Positions 46,108 to 55,003 of a stretch of DNA of 64,000 nucleotides are shown here, one piece after another. A model generated the notes under the pieces. The model ran no database searches, was not told the DNA's origin, and was given only the letters and a program-made list of their open reading frames with translations. Position 1 is the stretch's first letter; each line of letters starts with the position of its first letter. The position numbers and the translations under genes were made by a program. The stretch is from the NCBI RefSeq assembly GCF_004834005.1, contig NZ_STFF01000001.1:124001-188000 (forward strand). Direction: 5' to 3'. The DNA is from Niastella caeni. GTDB taxonomy: Bacteria > Bacteroidota > Bacteroidia > Chitinophagales > Chitinophagaceae.

Positions 46108-46956
46108 ATGACTAAACCAACTACCATACGGGTAGCCCTTCTTGATCTGTATGAAGGGCAGGTAAATGAGGGAATGCGATGCATAAGGGACATTCTGCAC
46201 CAATATAGTAAAGCCCATGGTTTAAACCTGGTATGCAAAGAATTTGACGTACGGCTTAAATGCCAGTTGCCTGATTTACATTACGATATATATATATCTT
46301 CCGGTGGGCCCGGCTCACCGGTCGTCAGTGGCCACGAATGGGAACGCCTGTATTTTGAGTGGATCTATGAACTGGAGCAATATAACAAAAGCGCCCACGG
46401 ACCTAAAAAGCATGTGTATTTCATTTGTCATTCCTTTCAACTCGCTGTGCAATATTTCAGGGTGGCCAAAGTAACCAAACGTAAGTCCACCGCTTTTGGC
46501 GTTTTTCCCGTGCATATGTTGCCTGCCGGAAAAGAAGAACCGGTTTTTGCCGGATTGCAAGATCCCTTTTATGCAGTAGACAGCCGCAATTACCAGGTTA
46601 TAGAACCCGATCACCAACAACTCAATCGCACAGGTGTTGCTATCCTGGCTATAGAAAAGGAACGGCCGCACGTGCCGCTTGAGCGGGCCATTATGGGTTT
46701 CCGGTTCAATGACTATATGGTGGGCACTCAGTTTCATCCCGAAGCTGATGCGCCCGGCATGAGCCGTTACCTGCAACGCGACGATAAAAAACAAATGGTC
46801 ATCAAGAACCATGGGATTGAAAAATGGCAATCCATGATCGAACAACTCAATGACCCTGATAAAATTTTATATACGTACTCGCATATTCTGCCTAACTTCC
46901 TGAATATGGCGATTGAAGCGTCACGAAAAGTAACAAGCTTGTATCGTGAAACGTGA
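46108..46956 (+). CDS. Class I glutamine amidotransferase
   Basis: A 282-residue stand-alone GATase-1 domain protein. The oxyanion-region turn is SSGGPGSP (64-71). The nucleophile Cys is C107 in YFICHSFQLAVQYF, where the usual G-x-C-x-G is replaced by I-C-H-S-F. The His and Glu partners are H210 and E212 (GTQFHPEADAPG). The triad is complete, so it should release ammonia from glutamine or cleave a gamma-glutamyl amide. Its closest functional neighbours are the ATP-grasp-like gene 171 bp downstream and, 6 kb upstream, the GCS2 and ATP-grasp ligases, which suggests a shared pathway. Confidence 0.87.
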   Translation: MTKPTTIRVALLDLYEGQVNEGMRCIRDILHQYSKAHGLNLVCKEFDVRLKCQLPDLHYDIYISSGGPGSPVVSGHEWERLYFEWIYELEQYNKSAHGPKKHVYFICHSFQLAVQYFRVAKVTKRKSTAFGVFPVHMLPAGKEEPVFAGLQDPFYAVDSRNYQVIEPDHQQLNRTGVAILAIEKERPHVPLERAIMGFRFNDYMVGTQFHPEADAPGMSRYLQRDDKKQMVIKNHGIEKWQSMIEQLNDPDKILYTYSHILPNFLNMAIEASRKVTSLYRET

Positions 46957-46965
46957 ATGTCGCTG

Positions 46966-47090
46966 TTACCGGTTACCGGTTCCCAGTAACCGGGCAAAAA
47001 ATTTGAGACCCCGACGATCTGCAGAGTGATCGGGATTCAAGTCCTGGTAACCGGAACCCGGTAACTGGTAACTGTTAACAGGCATCCTGA
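46966..47090. repeat. GGTAACCGG-type intergenic words
   Basis: The gap between the amidotransferase and the ATP-grasp-like gene is mostly copies of GTTACCGGTTACCGGTTCCC and GGTAACCGGAACCCGGTAAC, with TGGTAACTG variants. Copies in opposite orientation flank a CGACGATCTGCAGAGTGATC core, so the region could fold into a long hairpin in the transcript between these two co-directional genes. Confidence 0.6.
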
Positions 47091-47127
47091 AACTTCTTTG
47101 TATCTTCAGTTTCAAAACAATAGTAGC

Positions 47128-48321
47128 ATGGTTCCCGGTTTACGGAAAGCATTTAATGAATCTTTTACCGATCAACAATACGAAGCATTTTCAAAAGACC
47201 TTAACAATAAATATCCCGGCGCCATTGAATTCAGATTATCAGAAACACCGGTATTTGCCGATAAACAGTTTGCCCAACAAATGATAGATGCCTGCGAGCA
47301 CATCATTGATGTGATCACCGATCCGGCATTTAAACAAATTACCGAGGCATCCATCCCAAAAAACGAACGCGTTCCCAATGAAAGCAACCGGTGTGAAATG
47401 ATCGCTTTTGATTTTGGCGTTTGTCTCAATGAGCAGCAGGAGCCTGAACCGCGGTTAATTGAAATGCAGGGCTTCCCTTCCCTGTTTGGTTTCCAGGTAT
47501 ATTATCCCGATCTGTACAGAAAATATTTTTCCATCCCGGATAATTACAGCCAGTACCTGAACGGCCATACCCGTGATACGTACCTGCAGTTGTTAAAAGA
47601 AGTAATTATCGGAGATGAGCCGGTTGAGCATACCATTCTGCTGGAAATAAAACCACACGAGCAAAAAACGCGGATCGATTTTTATTGCACCCAGGAATAC
47701 CTGGGCATTCAACCTGTTTGCATCACCGAACTGATACAGGAAGGAAAAGACCTGTACTATATGCGCGCCGGTAAAAAAACACCCGTAAAGCGCATTTACA
47801 ACCGCGTTATATTCGATGAACTGCAGGCAAAGAAAGATACATTGGGAAAATATACTGATATTACGCAGGAGCTGAACGTGCAATGGGTGCCGCATCCCAA
47901 TTGGTTTTACCGCATCAGCAAGTACACGTTGCCATTCCTGCATCACCCGTACGTGCCTGCTACTTATTTCCTGAACGAAATAAAACAATTACCGGCCAAC
48001 CTGGAGAATTATGTATTAAAACCGCTGTTCTCATTTGCTGGCCAGGGCGTGCTGATTGATGTAACGCCGGAAGACATTGAAAAAATATCCGACCCGCACA
48101 ACTGGATCTTACAACGGAAAGTGCAATATGCCAGTATCATTGAAACGCCCGACGAACCGGCCAAAGCAGAGATCCGGATTATGTATGTCTGGAAAAACGG
48201 CTGGGACCGCCCTCAACCGGTTATCAACCTGGCCCGGTTAAGCAAAGGCAAAATGATCGGGGTAAATTTTAATAAAAATAAACAATGGGTTGGCGGCAGC
48301 GTTTGTTTTATTGAACGATAA
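47128..48321 (+). CDS. ATP-grasp-like ligase, uncharacterised
   Basis: A 397-residue cytoplasmic protein. The C-terminal half has an ATP-grasp look: ENYVLKPLFSFAGQGVLID (Lys plus Gly-rich loop, about 285-305), NWILQRKVQYASII (where the QE-type pair is expected) and AEIRIMYVWKNGWDRPQPVI with a late NLARLSKGKMIGVNFNKNK. The N-terminal half (SNRCEMIAFDFGVCLNEQQ, EPRLIEMQGFPSLFGFQVYY) is distinctive. It is followed by a cupin gene after only 23 bp. It is probably a second ligase of the amidoligase pathway; the fold is a moderate-confidence call and the substrate is unknown. Confidence 0.75.
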   Translation: MVPGLRKAFNESFTDQQYEAFSKDLNNKYPGAIEFRLSETPVFADKQFAQQMIDACEHIIDVITDPAFKQITEASIPKNERVPNESNRCEMIAFDFGVCLNEQQEPEPRLIEMQGFPSLFGFQVYYPDLYRKYFSIPDNYSQYLNGHTRDTYLQLLKEVIIGDEPVEHTILLEIKPHEQKTRIDFYCTQEYLGIQPVCITELIQEGKDLYYMRAGKKTPVKRIYNRVIFDELQAKKDTLGKYTDITQELNVQWVPHPNWFYRISKYTLPFLHHPYVPATYFLNEIKQLPANLENYVLKPLFSFAGQGVLIDVTPEDIEKISDPHNWILQRKVQYASIIETPDEPAKAEIRIMYVWKNGWDRPQPVINLARLSKGKMIGVNFNKNKQWVGGSVCFIER

Positions 48322-48344
48322 TCATTCTATTTAAAAACATATTT

Positions 48345-48662
48345 ATGCAACACCTCGATGACGTAAAAGGCAAAGAGATCGTACCTGGATTATACGGCCG
48401 GTTTGTACATGGCGAAAATATAACGCTGTCATTCGTAGATATTAAACCAGGATCACAATTGCCCGAGCACAGCCATCCGCATGAACAAATAACCTATATC
48501 CTCGAAGGAGAACTGGAAATGGTTATTGGGGGTGAAAAAATGTTGCTCATGCCCGGCATGGTGCATGTTATTCCGGGAAATGTACCGCACAGCGCCTACG
48601 CCCGTACAGCAGTGAAGGTTTTAGATGCCTTTTCACCGGTAAGAGAGGATTACAGAATTTAA
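48345..48662 (+). CDS. Single-domain cupin protein
   Basis: A small cytoplasmic cupin of 105 residues. The metal-binding pattern is intact: PEHSHPHEQITYILEGELEM (H-x-H, then E) and the second-motif His in HVIPGNVPHSAY. Small cupins act as dioxygenases, isomerases or sensors; this one cannot be assigned. The 23-bp gap after the ATP-grasp-like gene suggests co-transcription. Its stop lies at the edge of a nested inverted repeat that separates it from the convergent efflux operon. Confidence 0.85.
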   Translation: MQHLDDVKGKEIVPGLYGRFVHGENITLSFVDIKPGSQLPEHSHPHEQITYILEGELEMVIGGEKMLLMPGMVHVIPGNVPHSAYARTAVKVLDAFSPVREDYRI

Positions 48663-48771
48663 CGATCCTGAGCGTAGTCGAAGGATCTGTTTTAAGGCAT
48701 CGAGCGTAGTCGAGCTGCAACACCTCGACTACGCTCAGTGTTGCAGCCCATGCCTTCGACTTCGCTCAGGC
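48663..48771. repeat. CTGAGCGTAGTCGAAGG-type nested inverted repeat
   Basis: CCTGAGCGTAGTCGAAGG (48668-48685) is matched by CCTTCGACTTCGCTCAGG (48753-48770) with one mismatch, and AAGGCAT (48694-48700) by ATGCCTT (48750-48756). Inside, GAGCGTAGTCGAG (48702-48714) pairs perfectly with CTCGACTACGCTC (48724-48736), and its 9-nt loop CTGCAACAC pairs perfectly with GTGTTGCAG (48738-48746). From memory, CTTCGACTACGCTCAGG-like palindromes recur in Bacteroidota genomes. It lies between convergent genes and may act as a bidirectional terminator. Confidence 0.8.
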
Positions 48772-48775
48772 CCTG

Positions 48776-49912
48776 TTATTCTTCCTCTTCAGTATTCTTC
48801 ATCTTACCCAGTACTGCATACGCATTTTTAGTCACCACCTGCATGCCTGATAACTCAGTGGAGGTTGAACTTACGGCCACCCGCCCATTTTCACGCAGGC
48901 CCGTCTCTACATTCACCAGTTGAAAATGGTTCTTACCTGTTACCTGCACAATATATTGCTGGTTGCTATAGCGCACTACGGCATCTTCCGGCACGGTAAG
49001 CGACGGTACATTTTCAATATGGATGGATGCATTCAAAAACATGCCGGGTAACAGGTTTTTGGGCCTCGTTTTAAAATGGCAATGAATGATGCCGCTACGG
49101 TTGGCATCTACGTTGCGGGTAACCAGTATCACTTCACAATCGTATTCTTTACCAGGCTCATCAACAAAAGATACTTTCACCAACTGGTCTACCTTTATTT
49201 TAGGCATGTCTTTTTCAAAAACGGTAAGCGCGGCATGAATGTCATCGGGATTAATGAGTTCAAACAATACATCGGTAGCGTTTACAAACTTGCCAATATT
49301 TACATTCACTTTCGATACAAAGCCATTAATGGGCGAATACATGGGCACACTGCGGGAGATGTTATTCTCCGTTAACGAACCCGGATTAATATTTATCAGC
49401 CGCAGTTTTTCCGCCAATCCTTTTACCTGCACTTTCTGTGCGGCAAAATCAGCCTGCACCTGTTGAAAGGTCTTGGCGGAGCTTACCTGCTGTTCGCTCA
49501 ATTCCTTTTGCCGGTCATATTCCTGTTGCAAAAAATGTAAACGGGCCTGTGCCATCAGGTAATCCTGCTGCAGTTGAACCAGTCCCTGGTCTTCAATGAG
49601 GCCTATTACCTGTCCTTTGTTCACATGCATCCCAGGCAGCAGCGTCGTATTTTTAAGATAACCACCCAGGGGAAAGCTTACCGATACAATATTCTGCGGC
49701 GGCACATCCACTACCCCATTCACTTTTAATACATCGTTCAGGTTTTGCGATTGCACGTTTCCGGTTTCAATACCGGCATTTTTAACCTGTGCATCAGTTA
49801 AGGTCGCCGCATTCTCTTCGGCTGGCGTTTCCGCTTCAATCGCTTTTTCTGAAGGGGAAGAGCAGGATGCTGATAAAAACAGAACAGCTATATATATAAA
49901 CAGTTTCTTCAT
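48776..49912 (-). CDS. Efflux RND periplasmic adaptor lipoprotein (CusB/HlyD type)
   Basis: Membrane-fusion subunit of a three-part metal efflux pump, 378 residues. Lipoprotein signal with lipidated C17 (FIYIAVLFLSASC). It then has a beta-barrel/lipoyl part (GYLKNTTLLPGMHVNKGQVI and PMYSPINGFVSKVNVNIGKF), a helical hairpin between them (about 120-185; LQQDYLMAQARLHFLQQEYD), and a C-terminal barrel (ALTVFEKDMPKIKVDQLVKV). No Met-rich N-terminal extension is evident, so copper specificity is not shown. Its ATG lies 7 bp after the RND gene stop, so they form an operon. Confidence 0.9.
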   Translation of the reverse strand: MKKLFIYIAVLFLSASCSSPSEKAIEAETPAEENAATLTDAQVKNAGIETGNVQSQNLNDVLKVNGVVDVPPQNIVSVSFPLGGYLKNTTLLPGMHVNKGQVIGLIEDQGLVQLQQDYLMAQARLHFLQQEYDRQKELSEQQVSSAKTFQQVQADFAAQKVQVKGLAEKLRLININPGSLTENNISRSVPMYSPINGFVSKVNVNIGKFVNATDVLFELINPDDIHAALTVFEKDMPKIKVDQLVKVSFVDEPGKEYDCEVILVTRNVDANRSGIIHCHFKTRPKNLLPGMFLNASIHIENVPSLTVPEDAVVRYSNQQYIVQVTGKNHFQLVNVETGLRENGRVAVSSTSTELSGMQVVTKNAYAVLGKMKNTEEEE

Positions 49913-49919
49913 TTCGTGA

Positions 49920-52900
49920 TCATTTTCCGGTTAAGTATTCCAGTTCTATAATGGTATTGTTCAGAGCATGCACCGCTTCCAGGTAACTCAATTCAATACG
50001 CACGGCATTGTTCATTTGCAACGTCCACTCCACATAACTAACATCACCTTTTTCAAAACCCAGGCGGGCATTACGGGTGATCAGCGCTGCTTGCTGCAAG
50101 CCGCTCGTTTCATAATACCGAACCTGTTCAGCGTATTTCTTATGGGCCTCGTTCAATTGCTGCCATTGATTTACCAGGTATTGACTGGTAGCGGCCACTT
50201 CCATACGGGCCGTTTCTTCCTGAACCTGGTCTGCTTTTATACGTGACTTCACCGCTTTATTAAATAAAGGCAATGCAACAGATAACTGGTAAATATGAAA
50301 GCGATCTCCTGCCCCATAGTATTGCTGATCTATGCCATCTTTTGTCTGGTACCCGATGATGGATTGGTTACTATAGCCAACTGTAAATCCGGGGGTAAGC
50401 CTTGCCTTGTCTATATTGGTTTGCGCCGCGTGTACTTTTACCTGTTGTTGTTGTGCCTGCACGGCGGGGTGACTGGTAATGGCCGTGGTATCTGTTGTCC
50501 ATTCATGTTTTTTTTGCAAGGCCTGGTATTCTGGTAACAGGTTATCGCGGGTATTCAGTAACCACTGCAGTTGTTGCTGTTCAATACGCAGATCAGCTTT
50601 TACCTGTTCCTGTTGCAGCTTCAATTGTTGTATCTGGGCTTCGGCATTGCTTTTTTCCAGCATAGTGCTTTCGCCCGTCTTTAACCGCAAGGTGGCGGCG
50701 TTCAGGAAACGGCTATAAATAGAATCAAGCCGCAATAGCAGTTGTTGCCGTTCCAGCAGATCAACCATGTTATAAAAAACGGTCTTTACAGCTTTATGCA
50801 ACTCCTGTTGTTTTAACGCTACCTGTTTTGTTACCGCCTGCTCCTGTGCCTGGTACAGTTCTTTTTGCCGCCGGTATACGACCGGCAGTTCAAATGATTG
50901 ATTAATATAAAAACGGGTATCATTTTGAAAACTGTTTACGTTGCCATACTCTGCACCCACCTGCGTTCGTGGTAGTTCGGTGGTAGCGTTTTGCAATTGC
51001 CGCCAATAGCCAACGCCCGATTTGCTGGCTTGTAACGACAAATTATTGGAATTGGCTTGTTGTAACATTTGTTCCAGTGGCATTTTACGGGCAGCAGGTG
51101 TTTGCGAAAAAGCCGGTTGACACAACCCCAGCAAAATAATTATTCCAGCTACTTTGGTTGTACCCTTTATTGAAGGCATGCGCTTTTCGAACCACATATA
51201 CAACACCGGTAATACAACCAGGGTAAGAAAAGTTGCGGTGATCAATCCGCCAATAACAACCGTAGCCAGTGGTCGTTGCACTTCGGCGCCGGGCCCATGG
51301 CTTAAGGCCATTGGTAAAAAACCAAGTGAGGCTACTGACGCGGTCATCAAAACCGGGCGCAGCCGTACACGTGTTCCTTCCATAATAATTTGTTTAATAT
51401 CGTGTATACCCTGATGTTTTAAACGAATGAATTCAGCAATCAATACAATGCCGTTCAATACGGCTACGCCAAACAGGGCAATAAAACCAATGCCTGCCGA
51501 AATGCTGAATGGCATGCCCCGCATCCATAAGAACAGAATACCGCCAATAGCAGATAAGGGAATAGCGGAGAAAATCAGCAACCCGTACCTCACCTTACCA
51601 AATGCGAAATACAACATTACCAGTATCAGCAATAGGGCTACCGGTACGGCAATAGACAACCGTGCCTGTGCTTCTGTTAAATTCTGGAACTGGCCGCCAT
51701 AATCGATGTAATACCCCGCTGGCAGATGCACTTGCTGCTTTATCTTTTTATCCAGTTCTTCAACAATGCTTTCAACATCCCTGCCCTGCACATTGAACCC
51801 CACAATGATCCGCCGTTTGGCATCTTCGCGCTGTATTTGATTAGGTCCTTCCTTTATGGCTACGGCAGCTACCTGGCTCAACGGTATCTGCGCGCCTTTG
51901 GGCGTAGGAATCAACAAATTCTGTACATCGGTTACATCCTGGCGTTGGTTATCCTCCAACCGCACAACCAGGTCAAACCGTCGTTCACCTTCATACACCA
52001 GGCCGGCGCTTTGCCCCGCAAAAGCGGTATTCACGACCCGGTTAATAGCTGAAATATTCAACCCGTAATGCGCAATAGCCGTTCTGTTGTAACTGACCAG
52101 TATTTGTGGTGTGCCGGTCACTGTTTCTACATACAGATCAGTTGCGCCTTTAACGCCATTTATTATAGAACCCAGTTTATTGGCGTATTGCGACAGTGTA
52201 TCCAGGTCTTCGCCAAAGATCTTGCACACTACATCCTGCTTGGCCCCGCTGATCAACTCATTAAACCGCATTTGCACCGGGTACTGAAAACCGAACGTGG
52301 CATCGGGAATATCCTGCAAGGCTACCCGCATTTTTTCCGCCAGTTCATCAAAAGTGCGGGCGCTGGTCCACTCCCTTTTGTCTTTCAGTATTATCATCAA
52401 GTCGCTGGCCTCAATGGGCATAGGGTCGGTAGGTATTTCACTACTGCCGTTCTTACCTACTACTTTTTGCACTTCGGGAAAACGGCTCTTTAAAATATGG
52501 GCGGCCCTGGTTAATGTGCTCACCGATGTATGAATGTTGCTGCCCGTCAATATCCGCGTCTCTACGGCAAAATCGCCCTCTTCCAGCTCAGGAATAAATT
52601 CTCCGCCCAGTTTGGTAAAAATAAACAGACTGGCAGCCAGGAACAGTACACAGCCGCCAATAATTGTTTTAGGAAAGCGAAGCATTTGTACAAGCGCACG
52701 CTGATATGCTTTTTCCAGCCACGCCATCATGCGGTCGCTGATACTTTTTTTGTGCGATAACTTTTTGCTTAGGAACAGGGATGTCATCATCGGCACGTAT
52801 GTGAACGACAGCAGGAAAGCCCCCAGTAAAGCAAAGGTTACCGTTTGCGCCATAGGCCGGAACATTTTTCCTTCAATGCCCTGTAAAGAATAAATAGGCA

Positions 52901-54290
52901 GGTAAACAACCAGGATAATGATCTGTCCAAAGATGGCGGCGTTCATCATCTTCGATGCACTTTGCTGCACTTCTTCATCCATGGTGCTTTGGTTAAGCCG
53001 GTTCACCGCAGCAAAATGCCGCGAATGACTTAAGCGATGCATCACAGCTTCTACAATGATCACCGCGCCATCTACGATCAATCCGAAGTCAATAGCACCC
53101 AGGCTCATCAGATTACCGCTTACGCCAAACACATTCATCAATATAATGGCGAACAGCATCGATAAGGGAATAACAGACGCCACTACAAGTCCGGCCCGCA
53201 GGTTACCCAAAAACAGCACCAGTACAAACACCACGATCAATGCGCCTTCAATCAAATTCGTTTCAACCGTACCAATGGCCTGGTTCACCATTTTTGTGCG
53301 ATCGAGAAACGGTTCCAGCACCACCCCTTCCGGTAATGTTTGCTGGATCTGCTTCACTTTTTCCTTTACCCGCTTGATAACAGCCGATGAATTTTCTCCT
53401 TTCAACATCATCACCACCGCACCGGCTACTTCACCTTTATCATTATACGTTAGCGCTCCATAGCGGGTAGCGCTGCCCATATGTACAGATGCTACATCGC
53501 GCATCAGCACCGGGATACCCGTGTCTGTCATTTTCACTACGATGTTAGCAATGTCCTGCTCACTGGTTATTAATCCTTCGCTGCGGATGAACAACACGGC
53601 GGGTCCTTTTTCAATGTAAGCGCCGCCGGTGTTCTGGTTGTTTTTTTCCAGGGCACTGAATACATCGTCCATCGTAAGGTTATACGATTTAAGCCGTGAC
53701 GAATTCACGCCTATTTCATATTGCTTCAACAGTCCGCCAAAGCTGGCCACATCTGCCACACCGGGCGTACCTAACAATTGCCGGCGAATGATCCAGTCCT
53801 GGATGGTACGCAATTGCATGGCATCGTATTGCTGCTCATAACCCTTTTTCGGTCGCACCACATACTGGTATATTTCGCCCAAACCTGTTGTAACAGGCCC
53901 CAGTTCGGGTTTGCCTAGTTCCTCAGGTATCTGGCTTTGCACCTGCTGCAGCCGCTCGGTTATTTGTTGCCGGGCCCAGTATACATCGATATTATCATTA
54001 AAAACAATGGTTACTACCGACAAGCCAAACCGCGAAAAACTCCTGATCTCCTTAAGGCCGGGTATATTGCTATTTACCTGCTCAATGGGGAAAGTGATCA
54101 ACCGTTCTACATCGGGCGCTCCCAATGATGGCGACGTAGTGATCACCTGTACCTGGTTATCGGTGATATCTGGCACTGCATCAATGGGTAGCCGGGTTAC
54201 CGAATAACCGCCCCATATTATAAGCCCCAGGATAAATAAACCGATGACCAGCTTATTCTTTATTGAAAAACGAATGATTGAATGGATCAT
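49920..54290 (-). CDS. CusA/CzcA-type heavy-metal RND pump fused to a TolC-like protein
   Basis: A 1456-residue fusion. Residues 1-1040 are an RND pump of the CusA/CzcA group (RLPIDAVPDITDNQVQVITT, TFPIEQVNSNIPGLKEIRS, GAIDFGLIVDGAVIIVEAVM with the proton-relay acidic residues). Residues about 1060-1456 are a TolC-like outer-membrane channel protein (LEQMLQQANSNNLSLQASKS, KTGESTMLEKSNAEAQIQQL). Between them is MPSIKGTTKVAGIIILLGLC followed by QPAFSQ, a complete signal-peptide-like segment with its own Met. It is followed by the adaptor gene, giving all three pump parts in two genes. Exported metal unknown (Co/Zn/Cd or Cu/Ag). The ATG at 54290 is the family start. Confidence 0.92.
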   Translation of the reverse strand: MIHSIIRFSIKNKLVIGLFILGLIIWGGYSVTRLPIDAVPDITDNQVQVITTSPSLGAPDVERLITFPIEQVNSNIPGLKEIRSFSRFGLSVVTIVFNDNIDVYWARQQITERLQQVQSQIPEELGKPELGPVTTGLGEIYQYVVRPKKGYEQQYDAMQLRTIQDWIIRRQLLGTPGVADVASFGGLLKQYEIGVNSSRLKSYNLTMDDVFSALEKNNQNTGGAYIEKGPAVLFIRSEGLITSEQDIANIVVKMTDTGIPVLMRDVASVHMGSATRYGALTYNDKGEVAGAVVMMLKGENSSAVIKRVKEKVKQIQQTLPEGVVLEPFLDRTKMVNQAIGTVETNLIEGALIVVFVLVLFLGNLRAGLVVASVIPLSMLFAIILMNVFGVSGNLMSLGAIDFGLIVDGAVIIVEAVMHRLSHSRHFAAVNRLNQSTMDEEVQQSASKMMNAAIFGQIIILVVYLPIYSLQGIEGKMFRPMAQTVTFALLGAFLLSFTYVPMMTSLFLSKKLSHKKSISDRMMAWLEKAYQRALVQMLRFPKTIIGGCVLFLAASLFIFTKLGGEFIPELEEGDFAVETRILTGSNIHTSVSTLTRAAHILKSRFPEVQKVVGKNGSSEIPTDPMPIEASDLMIILKDKREWTSARTFDELAEKMRVALQDIPDATFGFQYPVQMRFNELISGAKQDVVCKIFGEDLDTLSQYANKLGSIINGVKGATDLYVETVTGTPQILVSYNRTAIAHYGLNISAINRVVNTAFAGQSAGLVYEGERRFDLVVRLEDNQRQDVTDVQNLLIPTPKGAQIPLSQVAAVAIKEGPNQIQREDAKRRIIVGFNVQGRDVESIVEELDKKIKQQVHLPAGYYIDYGGQFQNLTEAQARLSIAVPVALLLILVMLYFAFGKVRYGLLIFSAIPLSAIGGILFLWMRGMPFSISAGIGFIALFGVAVLNGIVLIAEFIRLKHQGIHDIKQIIMEGTRVRLRPVLMTASVASLGFLPMALSHGPGAEVQRPLATVVIGGLITATFLTLVVLPVLYMWFEKRMPSIKGTTKVAGIIILLGLCQPAFSQTPAARKMPLEQMLQQANSNNLSLQASKSGVGYWRQLQNATTELPRTQVGAEYGNVNSFQNDTRFYINQSFELPVVYRRQKELYQAQEQAVTKQVALKQQELHKAVKTVFYNMVDLLERQQLLLRLDSIYSRFLNAATLRLKTGESTMLEKSNAEAQIQQLKLQQEQVKADLRIEQQQLQWLLNTRDNLLPEYQALQKKHEWTTDTTAITSHPAVQAQQQQVKVHAAQTNIDKARLTPGFTVGYSNQSIIGYQTKDGIDQQYYGAGDRFHIYQLSVALPLFNKAVKSRIKADQVQEETARMEVAATSQYLVNQWQQLNEAHKKYAEQVRYYETSGLQQAALITRNARLGFEKGDVSYVEWTLQMNNAVRIELSYLEAVHALNNTIIELEYLTGK

Positions 54291-54479
54291 GAAATGCTTT
54301 TTGTACAAAGTGCATGCATGCTATAAGCAACATGCATTGCATACGGTATATACCTGTATACAATCATGCATCGCCTAAGTATGCACTTTGCCTGATTGGG
54401 GACCAATACGAAATAAACATAGGGTGATGCTGATTCAACAACACTCTACTTCGTTCAATAAATTAAAACAGCTATAGTT
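54291..54479. promoter_or_regulatory. Leader/promoter of the efflux operon with inverted repeats
   Basis: CAAAGTGCAT (54307-54316) and ATGCACTTTG (54391-54400) form a perfect 10-bp inverted repeat spaced by 74 bp. Inside lie further symmetric words: ATGCATGC, CATGCATTGCATAC, GTATATAC and CCTGTATACA. This is either a set of operator half-sites for a metal-responsive regulator or an RNA structure in the leader. No metalloregulator gene (MerR, ArsR, CueR type) lies next to it. Confidence 0.45.
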
Positions 54480-54869
54480 CTAAGCGCAACGGGGAGGTTG
54501 AAAGATATCTGCTACTGAAAGTAAGGAGTGGTTATCTTCATCGGTAAGAATAAACTCATTCTTTATTTCGGTTGTGCGTACCGGCCATTCAATGAAGGCA
54601 TTAGCCGGACATTCACAACAAATATTGGCATTGGTTACACAACAATCGGTATGACGGAAAGGCAATTCCTTATCGTGTTGGTAATCCTCGTCTTTCACAT
54701 ACTGATGAATGTAATGCTGGCTTAAAAAAGAAAGTAAAGAGATAGAAGGGTCCTGATGCCTGTGCTCTACAAAATGTTGTATCAATACCGGCATTCGCAA
54801 AAACTGGTGTAGTTCTGCGAACGACAGCATATAAATACTCACAAAGAATATGGCAACGGCCTTTTTCAC
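54480..54869 (-). CDS. Small exported Cys/His-rich protein upstream of the metal efflux operon
   Basis: A 129-residue protein with a signal peptide (KKAVAIFFVSIYMLSFAE) and a hydrophilic part rich in His and Cys: LIQHFVEHRHQDPSI, LSQHYIHQYVKDEDYQHDK, and HTDCCVTNANICCECPANAF. Such residues suit metal binding, and the gene lies 189 bp upstream of the RND efflux gene on the same strand. I do not recognise a characterised family, although similar short proteins are often seen beside metal RND genes in Bacteroidota. The start is GTG at 54869. Role inferred: periplasmic metal binding or sensing. Confidence 0.75.
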   Translation of the reverse strand: MKKAVAIFFVSIYMLSFAELHQFLRMPVLIQHFVEHRHQDPSISLLSFLSQHYIHQYVKDEDYQHDKELPFRHTDCCVTNANICCECPANAFIEWPVRTTEIKNEFILTDEDNHSLLSVADIFQPPRCA

Positions 54870-54889
54870 TTGTCAAATGTACAAAACAG

Positions 54890-55003
54890 CCCCGAATATC
54901 GAATATCGAATATTAAATATCGAATGTAGAAGTAAGGTATTAATTTCGGGCATTTGGATTCAACTTCAACATTCAATATTGGACATTTAACATTCAATAT
55001 TTT
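54890..55003. repeat. TTCGAATATT-type intergenic words upstream of the LytTR gene
   Basis: CGAATATCGAATATCGAATA and TTAAATATCGAATG (54895-54926) are followed by complementary words TTCAACATTCAATATTGGAC and ATTTAACATTCAATATT up to the LytTR ATG at 55004. The two halves can pair, so the 5' leader of the regulator gene would be strongly structured. It is the same family as 15170-15290. Confidence 0.55.
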
